Shown here piece by piece: positions 44,594 through 52,715 of a stretch of DNA of 64,000 nucleotides. A program made the translations under genes and the position numbers. This stretch comes from Microlunatus parietis (GTDB taxonomy: Bacteria; Actinomycetota; Actinomycetes; Propionibacteriales; Propionibacteriaceae): assembly GCF_013407955.1 (NCBI RefSeq), contig NZ_JACCBU010000001.1:1550001-1614000 (forward strand), read 5' to 3'. Position 1 is the stretch's first letter. The number at the start of each line of letters is the position of its first letter. The notes under the pieces were generated by a model. That model saw nothing but the letters and a program-made list of their open reading frames with translations, did no database searches and was not told the DNA's origin.

Positions 44594-45498
44594 CGGCGCT
44601 CGCCGATCGTGATCTTGCCACCCCACCGATGACCGCCGACGGTCCGAACCGAGGCGGCTCGCGCATCTCGCTGTGGTTCCGGCACCGGGGCAAGCTGTGG
44701 CACCTGTTCCTGCTGCCGTTCTGCCTGGTCTGGATCTACCCGTTCGTCTGGGTCCTGTCGAGCGCGTTCAAGTCGCAGTCCGAGATGTTGCTCGGCGGGC
44801 TCTCCGTACTCCCGGAACAGCCGACGCTGGACAACTTCAGCCGGGCCTGGCAGACCGCCAACTTCGGCGCCTACACGGCGAACACGGTGGTCTTCTCGGT
44901 CACCGTGGTGGTGATCATCGTGCTGGTCTCGGCCACCGCCGGGTACGCCCTCGGCCGCGGCCGGATGCCGGGCAAGAAGATCATCATCGGCGTACTGATC
45001 GCGACCATGTTCATCCCGCACGGCTACACGATCATCCCGGTGTTCAAGCTGGTCGACGCGCTCGGCCTGAACAACGGGCTGATCGGCGCCGTGCTGGCCG
45101 CGGCCGGACCGGCGCACGTGATCCAGATCCTCCTGTTCATGGGCTATTTCGCGCAGCTTCCCCAGGAACTCGAGGACGCGGCCAAGATCGACGGGGCCGG
45201 CTTCCTGCGCACGTTCGCGACCGTGATGCTGCCGCTGGCCAAGCCGATCATCGGCACCGTCACACTGTTCTCGTTCATCGGCGCCTGGAACGCGTTCATG
45301 GTGCCGCTGGTGTTCACGCTGGGCCGGCCCGAGCTGCGTACCCTGGGCGTGGGCATGTACAGCTTCTTCGGCCAGTACACGGCCGACTGGACCGGGCTCG
45401 CCGCGGCCGCCTGCATCAGCCTGGTGCCGATCGTCACGGTCTTCCTGTTCTTGCAACGTACGTTCGTCGAAGGGATCGCGGGAGCGGTGAAATCATGA
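44590..45498 (+). CDS. ABC sugar transporter permease (MalG-like)
   Basis: This 302-residue permease has six predicted helices, the EAA loop EDAAKIDGAGFLRTFATVMLPLAKP and the MalG-type C-terminal region (QRTFVEGIAGAVKS). It overlaps both neighbours by ATGA, a fully coupled operon. An AAGGGGG ribosome site precedes it. Confidence 0.92.
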   Translation: MTALADRDLATPPMTADGPNRGGSRISLWFRHRGKLWHLFLLPFCLVWIYPFVWVLSSAFKSQSEMLLGGLSVLPEQPTLDNFSRAWQTANFGAYTANTVVFSVTVVVIIVLVSATAGYALGRGRMPGKKIIIGVLIATMFIPHGYTIIPVFKLVDALGLNNGLIGAVLAAAGPAHVIQILLFMGYFAQLPQELEDAAKIDGAGFLRTFATVMLPLAKPIIGTVTLFSFIGAWNAFMVPLVFTLGRPELRTLGVGMYSFFGQYTADWTGLAAAACISLVPIVTVFLFLQRTFVEGIAGAVKS

Positions 45499-46739
45499 GC
45501 CAACACATGATCAACCACGGCATGGTGGCCGATGATGATCAGCCGGAGCTGGCCGAGCGCCGGCTGACCGAGCCGGCACCGGGCCGCCCGGAGTTGATCA
45601 TCAGCTCGGTCGAGGCCTTCCCACTCACCCTGACCGGCGACGGCCGGCCCGACCCGGAGGGTGCCCGCTACCACGTCGGGCAGAACCGGCCGACGATCTA
45701 TCCGGCCGGCCGGGAGACTCTGTTCGTCCGGCTCGAGACCCGGTCCGGTCACGTCGGCTGGGGCGAGGCCCTCGCCCCTGCCGCACCCCGCGTCCCGGCC
45801 GCGATCGTCACCGACCTGCTGGCGCCGGCCCTGATCGGTGCCGACGCCGCCGAGGTGAAGCCGCTCCGGTTCCGGCTCGGTGAGCTGATGCGCGAGCGCG
45901 GCCATCTGGTCGGGCACCAGGCCGACGCGCTGGCCGCGGTCGACATCGCGCTCTGGGACCTGCTCGGCGTCGCCACCGGCCTCTCGGTGGCGACCTTGCT
46001 CGGCGGCGCGTACCGCCGGGAGATCCCGAGCTACGTGACCAGCGTCGGCGGCGCCACCGACGAGGCGCGCGGCGAAACGATCATGAAACTGATCGAGGGC
46101 GGCGCCAGCCGGTTCAAGCTGCACCTCGGCAACGGTGTCGACGCCGACCTGCGCAGCTTCGACGTCGCGGCCGCGGCCGGGCGCGAGGCGCTGCCCGACG
46201 TCAAGATCGCCGTCGACAGCCATTGCGTGTACGACGGCGCCGACGCGCTCCGGCTGGCCCGCGAACTCGGGGCCCGCGGAGCCTGGTTCCTCGAGTCGGC
46301 CCTGCCCGCCGAGCACGCGGCCGGCTACGCCGAGCTGGCCGCCCGGGCCGACCTGCCGATCGCCGGCGGCGAGGCGTTCCGGCACCGGACCGAGGTCGCC
46401 CAGTGGCTCCGGATCGACGCGCTGGACTACTACCAGCCCGACATCGGCCGGACCGGGATCACCGAGGGAGCGGCGATCGCGGAGCTCGTCAACGCCGCGT
46501 ACCGGCCGATCCTGCCGCACCACTCGGCCGCCCTCGGCCTGGCCCTGGTGGCCGGCCTGCACGTCGCGGCCACGGCCCAGAACGCGCCGTACTTCGAATA
46601 CGGGCCGGCCACCGTCGAGGCGGCCAACCGGCTGCTGACCGTACCGCTGGAAGCCGGTCCGGATCACTACCTGCTGCCGACCGGTCCCGGGCTCGGCGTC
46701 ACGGTCGACGAGGACGCGATCCGGTCGGCGGCGCGCTGA
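45495..46739 (+). CDS. Mandelate racemase/enolase-superfamily acid-sugar dehydratase
   Basis: This 414-residue protein has an N-terminal capping domain and a C-terminal barrel. Metal ligands are visible: Asp in KIAVDSHCVYDG, Glu in WFLESALPAEHAA and Glu in PIAGGEAFRHRTE; the distal Asp/His dyad is QPDIGRTG and ILPHHSAALG. The usual KxK on the second strand reads SRFKLHLGNG, that is K-x-H, and the VDSH histidine resembles the DxH of galactonate- and mannonate-type dehydratases. It therefore probably dehydrates an aldonic or uronic acid to a 2-keto-3-deoxy acid, the kind of substrate for the nearby DapA-like aldolase. It starts with an ATGA overlap. Confidence 0.85.
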   Translation: MSQHMINHGMVADDDQPELAERRLTEPAPGRPELIISSVEAFPLTLTGDGRPDPEGARYHVGQNRPTIYPAGRETLFVRLETRSGHVGWGEALAPAAPRVPAAIVTDLLAPALIGADAAEVKPLRFRLGELMRERGHLVGHQADALAAVDIALWDLLGVATGLSVATLLGGAYRREIPSYVTSVGGATDEARGETIMKLIEGGASRFKLHLGNGVDADLRSFDVAAAAGREALPDVKIAVDSHCVYDGADALRLARELGARGAWFLESALPAEHAAGYAELAARADLPIAGGEAFRHRTEVAQWLRIDALDYYQPDIGRTGITEGAAIAELVNAAYRPILPHHSAALGLALVAGLHVAATAQNAPYFEYGPATVEAANRLLTVPLEAGPDHYLLPTGPGLGVTVDEDAIRSAAR

Positions 46740-46807
46740 TCCGGAACGACTCTGTCATTACAGTGGTGCGAACATCAGGCACGGCACCAGGAACCCAAGG
46801 AGGACGG

Positions 46808-47614
46808 ATGGTTCGGGCGGCGGGCAAGGAGCCGGGCGGCACCCAGAGCATCGAACGGGCGCTGTCGCTGCTGGACGCGTTCACCGAGGAGCACCCGGAG
46901 CGCCGGGTCTCCGAACTCGTCCAACTGACCGGCCTGGGCCAGTCCACCGTGTCCCGGCTGGTCGGCGCCCTGGAGGCGCTCGGTTTCCTCGCCCACGACC
47001 CGCGGTCCGGCCTGTACCGGATCGGCCGGCGGACGATCAGCCTGTCCTCGCTGGCGCTGAACCAGTCCGCGGTGTTCCGGCAGTCCCGCCAGGTGGCGCA
47101 GAACCTCGCCGCCGAGCTCGGCCTCGGCACCAACGTCGCGGAGCGGCTCGACGACCGGCTGTTCTACCTGTGCCATTTCGAGGGTCGCCAGGCCCCGCGC
47201 AACTTCACCATGGTGGGCCGTGGCGGCCCGCTGCACGCGACCGGACTCGGCAAGGCCCTGCTGTCCGACTCCGACCCGGACGAGGTGATCGAACTGGTCG
47301 GCAAGACGCTGCCCGGCTTCACCCCGAAGACGCTGACCCGCTCGGCGGACCTGCTGAAGGCGTTGGAGGAGGTACGATCTCGCGGCTACGCCACCGAGAT
47401 CGAGGAACTGGCGTTCGGCCGGGCCTGCGTCGCGGCCCCGATCCGGGACCAGACCAGCCGGGTCGTCGCCGCCATCTCCGTCTCCGGCCCACTGTCCGCG
47501 ATCGACCTCGGTCGCCGCCAGGACGAGCTGGGCACCCTGGTGATCGAGCACGCCGACCAGATCTCGACCGCCCTCGGCTACAACAGCGTCAGCCTCGGCG
47601 CCGCCCGCGTCTGA
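46808..47614 (+). CDS. IclR-family transcriptional regulator
   Basis: The 268-residue protein has an N-terminal winged helix (TQSIERALSLLDAFTEE, SELVQLTGLGQSTVSRLVGALEALGFL) and an IclR effector domain (GGPLHATGLGKALLSD, GYATEIEELAFGRACVAAPIRD, AAISVSGPLSAID). AAGGAGG precedes ATG 46808. IclR proteins often sense acid sugars or aromatic acids. Lying at the end of the importer/dehydratase operon and facing the aldolase operon, it is the obvious regulator of this cluster. Confidence 0.92.
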   Translation: MVRAAGKEPGGTQSIERALSLLDAFTEEHPERRVSELVQLTGLGQSTVSRLVGALEALGFLAHDPRSGLYRIGRRTISLSSLALNQSAVFRQSRQVAQNLAAELGLGTNVAERLDDRLFYLCHFEGRQAPRNFTMVGRGGPLHATGLGKALLSDSDPDEVIELVGKTLPGFTPKTLTRSADLLKALEEVRSRGYATEIEELAFGRACVAAPIRDQTSRVVAAISVSGPLSAIDLGRRQDELGTLVIEHADQISTALGYNSVSLGAARV

Positions 47615-47627
47615 CTCGGGCTGGGCG

Positions 47628-47705
47628 TGTCGCGATTTCTCTGCTGATCAGAGGTTGCAACGTTGTACCAGCCGGTTTCGGTCGATCAGCAGAGAAATCG
47701 CGACA
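47628..47705. terminator. 22-bp perfect inverted repeat (bidirectional terminator or repeat)
   Basis: The arms 47628-47649 (beginning TGTCGCGATTTCTCTG) and 47684-47705 are exact reverse complements over 22 bp with a 34-bp loop containing GTTGCAACG. It sits between the convergent IclR gene and SDR fragment. Its length suits either a bidirectional terminator or a REP/MITE-like element. Confidence 0.65.
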
Positions 47706-47708
47706 TCA

Positions 47709-48001
47709 CTAGTCTCCGATGAGCTCCTCCGCGGCGAGGGCGGCGAGGTCGGGGCGGGCTCCGGTGGCGGCCGACGCGATGGAGAGGCCGCCGTCGACCG
47801 GGATGATCACGCCGGTGATCGCGCTGGCCTCGTCGGAGGCGAGGAAGTGCACGGCCGCGGCGACCTCCTCCGGGCGGATCACCCGGCCCAGCGGGTAGCC
47901 GGCCTCCAAGCCCGGCCGCGCGGGCTCGTCGGGGCGCGGCACGATGCCGGGCCGGACGCCGTTGACCCGGATGCCGCTACTCGCGTAGTCGACGGCCATC
48001 G
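47709..48001 (-). pseudogene. SDR oxidoreductase, C-terminal fragment (split by IS21)
   Basis: This fragment encodes AMAVDYASSGIRVNGVRPGIV, IRPEEVAAAVHFLASDEASAITG and VIIPVDGGLS, the second half of a classical short-chain dehydrogenase after the YxxxK lysine. Its N-terminal half lies at 50613-51076 beyond the IS element. Removing the IS and one copy of GCCATCG joins the halves in frame (LVRA-MAVDY) to a normal SDR of about 249 residues. The fragment has no good start and is not expected to be active. Confidence 0.9.
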
Positions 48002-48071
48002 TGGCGCATAGCGCTTCTTGGTACCGGTAGTCCAGCTATGTGGTCCTGCGGTTCTGGCTAGTTGGTACTGG
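48002..48071 (+). repeat. IS21 left terminal inverted repeat
   Basis: It starts TGGCGCATAGCGC, followed by TGGTACCGGTAGTCCAGC at 48019 and a second TGGTACTGG at 48063. Multiple terminal repeats of this sort are the transposase-binding sites typical of IS21 elements. Confidence 0.85.
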
Positions 48072-48146
48072 CTTTGTCCGTGCTGGTTCTCTGATCGGTG
48101 CGGCGGCACAGGGTGTGTCGTCGGTTACTGATTCGGAGGTGGCTGG

Positions 48147-49733
48147 ATGGCTGACTATCGGGCGATTTTGGAACTGGTGCTCGCGGGTCGCGGCTATAGC
48201 GAGATCGCCGCGGTTGCGGCGTGTTCCCGCCGGGACGTGTCGCGGGTGAAGCAAGCGGTCACTGAGCGCGGCCTTGCCTCGGCTGCGGCGGTGAGTGACG
48301 CCGATCTGGCGGAGTGGTTCCCGGACGGGCGCCGACGGGTGTCGGAGGAGTACGAGCAGCCGGACCTGGCTCGGGTGCTCGCGACGATGAGGGCGAACCG
48401 GCATTTCACATTGCTGCTGGGGTGGCGCCGTTACGCCGACGGCGACGCGGCAGGCAAGAAGAAGTACGGGTATTCGCAGTTCTGCGCGCTGTTCGCCGAC
48501 TACGTCAGGTCCAACGACCTGGTCGCGACGCTGCATCACGAGCCGGGCCGGGCGATGCTGGTCGACTGGGCCGGCGACACCATCGATCTGGTGGACTCGG
48601 TCACCGGGGGCGTGACGCGGGCCGTGCTGTTCGTCGCGGTGTTGCCGTTTTCCGGGACGCTGTTCTGCCGGGCCTATATGAACATGAAATCCGAGTCGTG
48701 GCTAGACGCGCACGTGCGCGCGTTCGCGTTCTACGGCGGGGTAGTCGCGATCGTGGTGCCCGACAACCCGACGACGTCCACGCACCAGCGGGCCAAGGGC
48801 GATAAGGCACGGGTCGTCAACGCCCGCTACCAGCAGCTGGCCGATCACTACCAGACGGCGATCGTGCCGGCCAGATCCCGGAAACCCCGCGACAAAGCAG
48901 CTGCGGAAAACGCGGTGAACATCGTGAACAAGCGGGTCATCGGCTATCTCGAGGGTGAGGTTTGGACGGGTCTGGCCGAGTTGAACGAGGCGATCGAGGA
49001 GCGGGTGTGGGAGATCAACCATGATCTTCGCCGCGCCGACGATACGACCCGGTGGGAGCGATTCACCGCCGAGGAGGCCCCGCTGCTCGCGCCGTTGCCC
49101 GACACCCGGTTCGAAGAGGTGCAGTGGAAAGAACTCAAGGCGGGCAGGAACTACCACCTCACCGCCGACTATCAGCACTACTCGGTTCCCTACCGGCTGG
49201 CCGGAAGGCTGCTGCGGGTGCGGCTGACCGCGGCGACGGTGACCGTCTTCGACGGGGTCGACATCGTCTGCGAACACCGGCGGCTCAAGGGCCGCAAGGG
49301 CCAGTACTCGACCCTGGCCGAGCATGTCCCCGCCCAGCACCGCGACGTCGACGGGTTGTGGTCACGGCGCTGGTTCGTCGACCGGGCACACGCCTTCGGG
49401 CCGGCGACCGTGACGGTGATCGAGCAGATCTTGGATCGGCACGTGATCGAGGCCCAGGGTTACCTCGACTGCCAGAACATCCTGTCCGGGCTCGGGAAAC
49501 GCAACCGCCCACGTTTGGAGGCGGCCTGCCAGGAGCTGGTCAACAGAAACGGCCACGCCACCTACTCGATGCTCAAGCGGATCATGGCCGCGATCGATTC
49601 CGACGCCAAACGGGCCCGGCCGAACGTCGCGGCCGCGTCGACCGTCAGACGCGGCGACCCGAAGGCGGTCGGGCCGGACGTATTCGTGCGTGACGCCTCC
49701 CACTACGGCGCCGACGAGCAGGTGACACCGTGA
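48147..49733 (+). CDS. istA: IS21-family transposase IstA
   Basis: The 528-residue protein has an N-terminal helix-turn-helix (GRGYSEIAAVAACSRRDVSRVKQAV) and a DDE integrase core: MLVDWAGDTIDL (Asp), AIVVPDNPTTSTH (Asp) and PRDKAAAENAVNIV (Glu), followed by the C-terminal DNA-binding region HYSVPYRLAGRLLRVRLT. The length is normal for IstA. GGAGGTGG precedes the ATG. The next gene, istB, overlaps by GTGA. Confidence 0.95.
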   Translation: MADYRAILELVLAGRGYSEIAAVAACSRRDVSRVKQAVTERGLASAAAVSDADLAEWFPDGRRRVSEEYEQPDLARVLATMRANRHFTLLLGWRRYADGDAAGKKKYGYSQFCALFADYVRSNDLVATLHHEPGRAMLVDWAGDTIDLVDSVTGGVTRAVLFVAVLPFSGTLFCRAYMNMKSESWLDAHVRAFAFYGGVVAIVVPDNPTTSTHQRAKGDKARVVNARYQQLADHYQTAIVPARSRKPRDKAAAENAVNIVNKRVIGYLEGEVWTGLAELNEAIEERVWEINHDLRRADDTTRWERFTAEEAPLLAPLPDTRFEEVQWKELKAGRNYHLTADYQHYSVPYRLAGRLLRVRLTAATVTVFDGVDIVCEHRRLKGRKGQYSTLAEHVPAQHRDVDGLWSRRWFVDRAHAFGPATVTVIEQILDRHVIEAQGYLDCQNILSGLGKRNRPRLEAACQELVNRNGHATYSMLKRIMAAIDSDAKRARPNVAAASTVRRGDPKAVGPDVFVRDASHYGADEQVTP

Positions 49734-50500
49734 GCTTCACCGGCATCGACTACGACAAATTCCGGGCCCTGCGGGTCACCCACGTCGCCACCCGTCTCGA
49801 AGAACTCATCGCCGACGAGGCCAACGACACCCTCACACCCGAGCAGCTGTTCCTCACCGCCGTCGACGACGCCCTCGAGGTTCGGCGCGCCAACAAGAAC
49901 GACAAGCTGATCAAGGCAGCCGGCTTCCCCATCCCACACGCCTCGGTCGCCGAAATCGACTACCGCGACGGGCGCGGCCTGACCGCGGTGCGGATGCGAC
50001 GATACGCCGCACACCACTGGCGGGCCGACCCGACGAACCTTTTGATCATCTCACCCACCGGAGGAGGCAAAACCTATCTGGCATGCGCGATCGGCATCGC
50101 CGCCTGCCACACCGAGCACGCCGTCTACTACACGCGGATGGACGATCTGGCCCGCCGACTGATCATCGCCCGCTCCGACGGCATCGCCCACCAACAGCTG
50201 CTCAACGACCTATCGGACACGGACCTTTTGATCGTCGACGACTTCCTGACCGTCGGCATCGACCCCGCCGCAGCCAACGACCTGTTCGCAGTGCTCGCCA
50301 ACCGGGAACACCGGCTGCCGACGATGATCGCCTCACAAACCGGTCCAGCGCACTGGGTCGAGGCCCTACCAGACCGCGTCGCCGCCGACTCGATCGTGAA
50401 CCGGCTCGCCCACCACGCCCGAACCATCAACCTCGGACAGATCGACATGCGCAAACTCCGCCAGGACCAAACCCGCACAGACAAGCAGTACTGGGAATAG
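49730..50500 (+). CDS. istB: IS21 transposition helper ATPase IstB
   Basis: This 256-residue DnaC-like AAA+ protein has Walker A LIISPTGGGKTYLACAIG, Walker B DLLIVDDFLTVG, and the C-terminal motif RTINLGQIDMRKLR. IstB assembles on DNA to choose targets and stimulate IstA. GTG 49730 overlaps the istA stop. In many IstB proteins the VDDF motif is LDDFG; here G is replaced by L-T-V, a minor variant. Confidence 0.94.
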   Translation: MSFTGIDYDKFRALRVTHVATRLEELIADEANDTLTPEQLFLTAVDDALEVRRANKNDKLIKAAGFPIPHASVAEIDYRDGRGLTAVRMRRYAAHHWRADPTNLLIISPTGGGKTYLACAIGIAACHTEHAVYYTRMDDLARRLIIARSDGIAHQQLLNDLSDTDLLIVDDFLTVGIDPAAANDLFAVLANREHRLPTMIASQTGPAHWVEALPDRVAADSIVNRLAHHARTINLGQIDMRKLRQDQTRTDKQYWE

Positions 50501-50542
50501 ACCCCCACACAGTGGTGCCGGCCCGCACGCATCAAACCACGG

Positions 50543-50612
50543 CCGGTACCACCCACCCAGAACAGCAGTACCAGATCGCTGGACTACCAGTACCACCCGG
50601 CGCTACGCGCCA
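50543..50612 (-). repeat. IS21 right terminal inverted repeat
   Basis: Read on the minus strand from 50612, it starts TGGCGCGTAGCGC, then TGGTACTGGTAGTCCAGC, with a second TGGTACCGG ending at 50543. It mirrors the left end, including the 44-bp spacing between inner repeats. Confidence 0.85.
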
Positions 50613-51076
50613 GCCATCGCGCGGACCAGGGCCTCGACGGCACCCTTCGCCGCCGCATAGGCGCTCACCCGCGGGGCCGGCCGGGTCGCGTTGACCGAGG
50701 AAACGGCCACGATCGAGCCGCCCGGCCGGAGCAGCGGCAGGGCGGCCCGGGCCGTCCGGAACACGGTGTCGACACTGCCCGTGAAGGCCCGCTGCCAATC
50801 CTCGTCCGACAGCAGGTGCACCGGGCCGCGCGGCTGCCGAGCGGCCGCCGTGACCAGCACGTCCAGCCCGCCCAGCGCCGCCGCCGCGTCACCGACGGCC
50901 GACCGAGCGCCGTCGTCCAGGGAGCAGTCGGCGACCAGATCGGCCGCCAACGCAGGGTCATCGGCAGCCTCGAGCGAGACGCCCGCGACCCGGTGCCCGG
51001 CGGCAACGAACCGGGCCGCGATCGCACGCCCGATCGGAGTCGAGGCGCCGACCAGCAGGACTCGCTTCTGGATCAT
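50613..51076 (-). pseudogene. SDR oxidoreductase, N-terminal fragment (split by IS21)
   Basis: It encodes RVLLVGASTPIGRAIAARF (nucleotide motif, TGxxxGIG-like), LDVLVTAAARQP, SIVAVSSVNATRP (catalytic Ser) and SAYAAAKGAVEALVRAMA (YxxxK), the first half of a short-chain dehydrogenase. The ATG at 51076 overlaps the aldolase stop as ATGA. Reading on into the IS adds two residues and then a TAG at 50603-50605. The truncated product lacks the substrate-binding half and is probably inactive. Confidence 0.9.
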
Positions 51077-51978
51077 CGCGACGGGGTCCAGGCCGGCAGC
51101 GGGTTCATCCGCCAGATCAGGTCCAGGGCGGCCAGGCTGCCCGGGTCGAGCGGCTGCACGGGATCCCGTACGGTGTCGTGGTCGATCACCCCGCGCCGGA
51201 CCAGCACGTCCTTGTGCACGGCGTGCGCGATCCCTGGCTGCAGGCCGAACCTGATCAACGGCAGCAGCGCGTTGAAGCCGCGGTGCGCGTCCTCGACGCG
51301 ACCCTGGTCCCAGTCCCGCAGCACGACGGCGAGCGCGTCCGCGAACTCGCAGGCCGGCATCGTGCCCACCCCGCCGCGGGCGTATTCCTCGAGCACGAAC
51401 AGCGCGTTCTGGCCGCCGAAGACCGCCCAGGCCGTCCCGGCGTCGACGACGGCGCCGATCTTGGGCGCCGTCGGCTGGGTCTCGATCTTGACGGCCTCGA
51501 CGCCGGCCAGCTTGCTCAACTCGACCAGCAGCGGCACTGACATCGCCACCCCGGTCGCCGCGGGTGCGTCCTGCACCATCACCGGCAGGCCGGACCGTTC
51601 GGCGACGGTGGCGAAGAAGTCGCCCAGCCGGCCGGCCGGCTGTTTGGTCAGGAACGGCGGCAGCACCATCAGGGCGTCCGCCCCGGCGTCGGCCGCGGCC
51701 TGCGCCTGCTCCACCGCGGTCGCCGTACTGGTCGCGTTCACGCCGGCGATCACCGCGACCTCCGGCCCGGCGACGGTACGGACGTCGGCCAGGATCGCCG
51801 CCTTCTCCGCCGCGGTCAGGCTGAATCCCTCGCTGGCCAGGCCGAACACGGCGAGCCCGGCCACCCCGCAGTCGAGCTGGAACTCGGTCAGCCGGCGCAG
51901 CCCGGGCCGGTCCAGGGTTCCGTCGGGTTCGAAGGGCGTGGCCAGGATCGGTACGAGCCCGGTCGCGGGAAACGTCAT
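51073..51978 (-). CDS. DapA-family aldolase/dehydratase
   Basis: This 301-residue TIM-barrel protein has the DapA-family GLASEGFSLTAAEK motif (equivalent to GTTGE) and Schiff-base lysine EAVKIETQP. The catalytic Tyr of most members, usually in a YNxP motif, is replaced: the segment reads VMVQDAPAATG. Context (acid-sugar dehydratase, SDR, IclR, importer) argues for cleavage or dehydration of a 2-keto-3-deoxy sugar acid rather than lysine biosynthesis. It is the first gene of a two-gene operon whose second gene, the SDR, is destroyed by IS21. Confidence 0.85.
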   Translation of the reverse strand: MTFPATGLVPILATPFEPDGTLDRPGLRRLTEFQLDCGVAGLAVFGLASEGFSLTAAEKAAILADVRTVAGPEVAVIAGVNATSTATAVEQAQAAADAGADALMVLPPFLTKQPAGRLGDFFATVAERSGLPVMVQDAPAATGVAMSVPLLVELSKLAGVEAVKIETQPTAPKIGAVVDAGTAWAVFGGQNALFVLEEYARGGVGTMPACEFADALAVVLRDWDQGRVEDAHRGFNALLPLIRFGLQPGIAHAVHKDVLVRRGVIDHDTVRDPVQPLDPGSLAALDLIWRMNPLPAWTPSR

Positions 51979-52126
51979 GGCAACCTCGTGTGTCGAGACT
52001 CACAATATAGAAGCGCCACCCATTATATAGATTGAATCATCCAGCTCGGGGGTGGACCCACGACGTCACCAATCGGTAAGGAGCCGAGGCATCGCCCGAG
52101 CCGCCGGCGACAGCCATGCTGTGATC

Positions 52127-52711
52127 ATGCGACGACTACTCGTTCCCGGTGCCGCGGCCGCGGTCCTCGCCCTGGCGGTGGGCCTGGCACTGTTCCAGCC
52201 CTGGCGTCTGTTCACCTCGAGCACGATCGACGAGGCCGAACTGTCCGCGGCACCGGAGCCGGCGGCCTCGACCCCGAGCGGTGACCCGACACCCTCCGAG
52301 CCGACGTCGACGCCTTCCGAGCCGACGCCGTCGCACGGGCCGACCCGTACCCCCAAACCCACGCCCAAGGACCTGGAACTGGCCCGCGGCGACTTCGAGG
52401 ACGCCGAGCACGGCACCTCGGGTGAAGCGGTGATCCGCAAGCTGGCCGACGGCCGCCGGGTGCTCCGGCTGGTCGACCTGGACACCTCCGACGGTCCCGA
52501 CCTGCACGTCTGGATCACCGACCAGCCGAGCGGCGGCGCGTGGGATTCCTACGACGACGGCCGGTACGTCAAGCTCGGCGTGCTCAAGGCCAATCGCGGC
52601 AATCAGAACTACGAGATCCCGGCCGACGCCGAGCTGAGCGGGCTGACCTCGGTGGTGATCTGGTGCGACCGGTTCAACGTCGCCTTCGGTACGGCGCCGG
52701 TCGACCTCTGA
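52127..52711 (+). CDS. Membrane-anchored DM13-domain protein
   Basis: The 194-residue protein has an N-terminal membrane segment (LVPGAAAAVLALAVGLALFQPW), a Pro/Ser/Thr-rich linker (about 40-85) and a DM13 domain (GDFEDAEHGTSGEAVIRKLADGRRVLRLVDL, GPDLHVWITDQ, YVKLGVLKANRGNQNYEIP, SVVIWCDRFNVAFGTA). The conserved Cys in VIWCDRF is proposed to support redox or electron transfer in DM13 proteins. ATG 52127 is the first start before the hydrophobic segment. It is divergent from the aldolase operon. Confidence 0.85.
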   Translation: MRRLLVPGAAAAVLALAVGLALFQPWRLFTSSTIDEAELSAAPEPAASTPSGDPTPSEPTSTPSEPTPSHGPTRTPKPTPKDLELARGDFEDAEHGTSGEAVIRKLADGRRVLRLVDLDTSDGPDLHVWITDQPSGGAWDSYDDGRYVKLGVLKANRGNQNYEIPADAELSGLTSVVIWCDRFNVAFGTAPVDL

Positions 52712-52715
52712 GCCG

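Larger units (their letters stand above)
48002..50612 (+). mobile_element. IS21-family insertion sequence, intact
   Basis: This 2611-bp element begins TGGCGC and ends GCGCCA, carries istA and istB, and is flanked by a perfect 7-bp target duplication GCCATCG (47995-48001 and 50613-50619). Its ends align over about 55 bp with mismatches and contain two TGGTACYGG repeats per side, each pair exactly 44 bp apart. Both genes are open, so it looks recently inserted and potentially active. The target is the SDR gene of the IclR/aldolase cluster. Confidence 0.95.

Noticed and set aside
51073..51978. Lysine-biosynthesis dapA
   Set aside because: The missing catalytic Tyr and the sugar-acid context argue against dihydrodipicolinate synthase.
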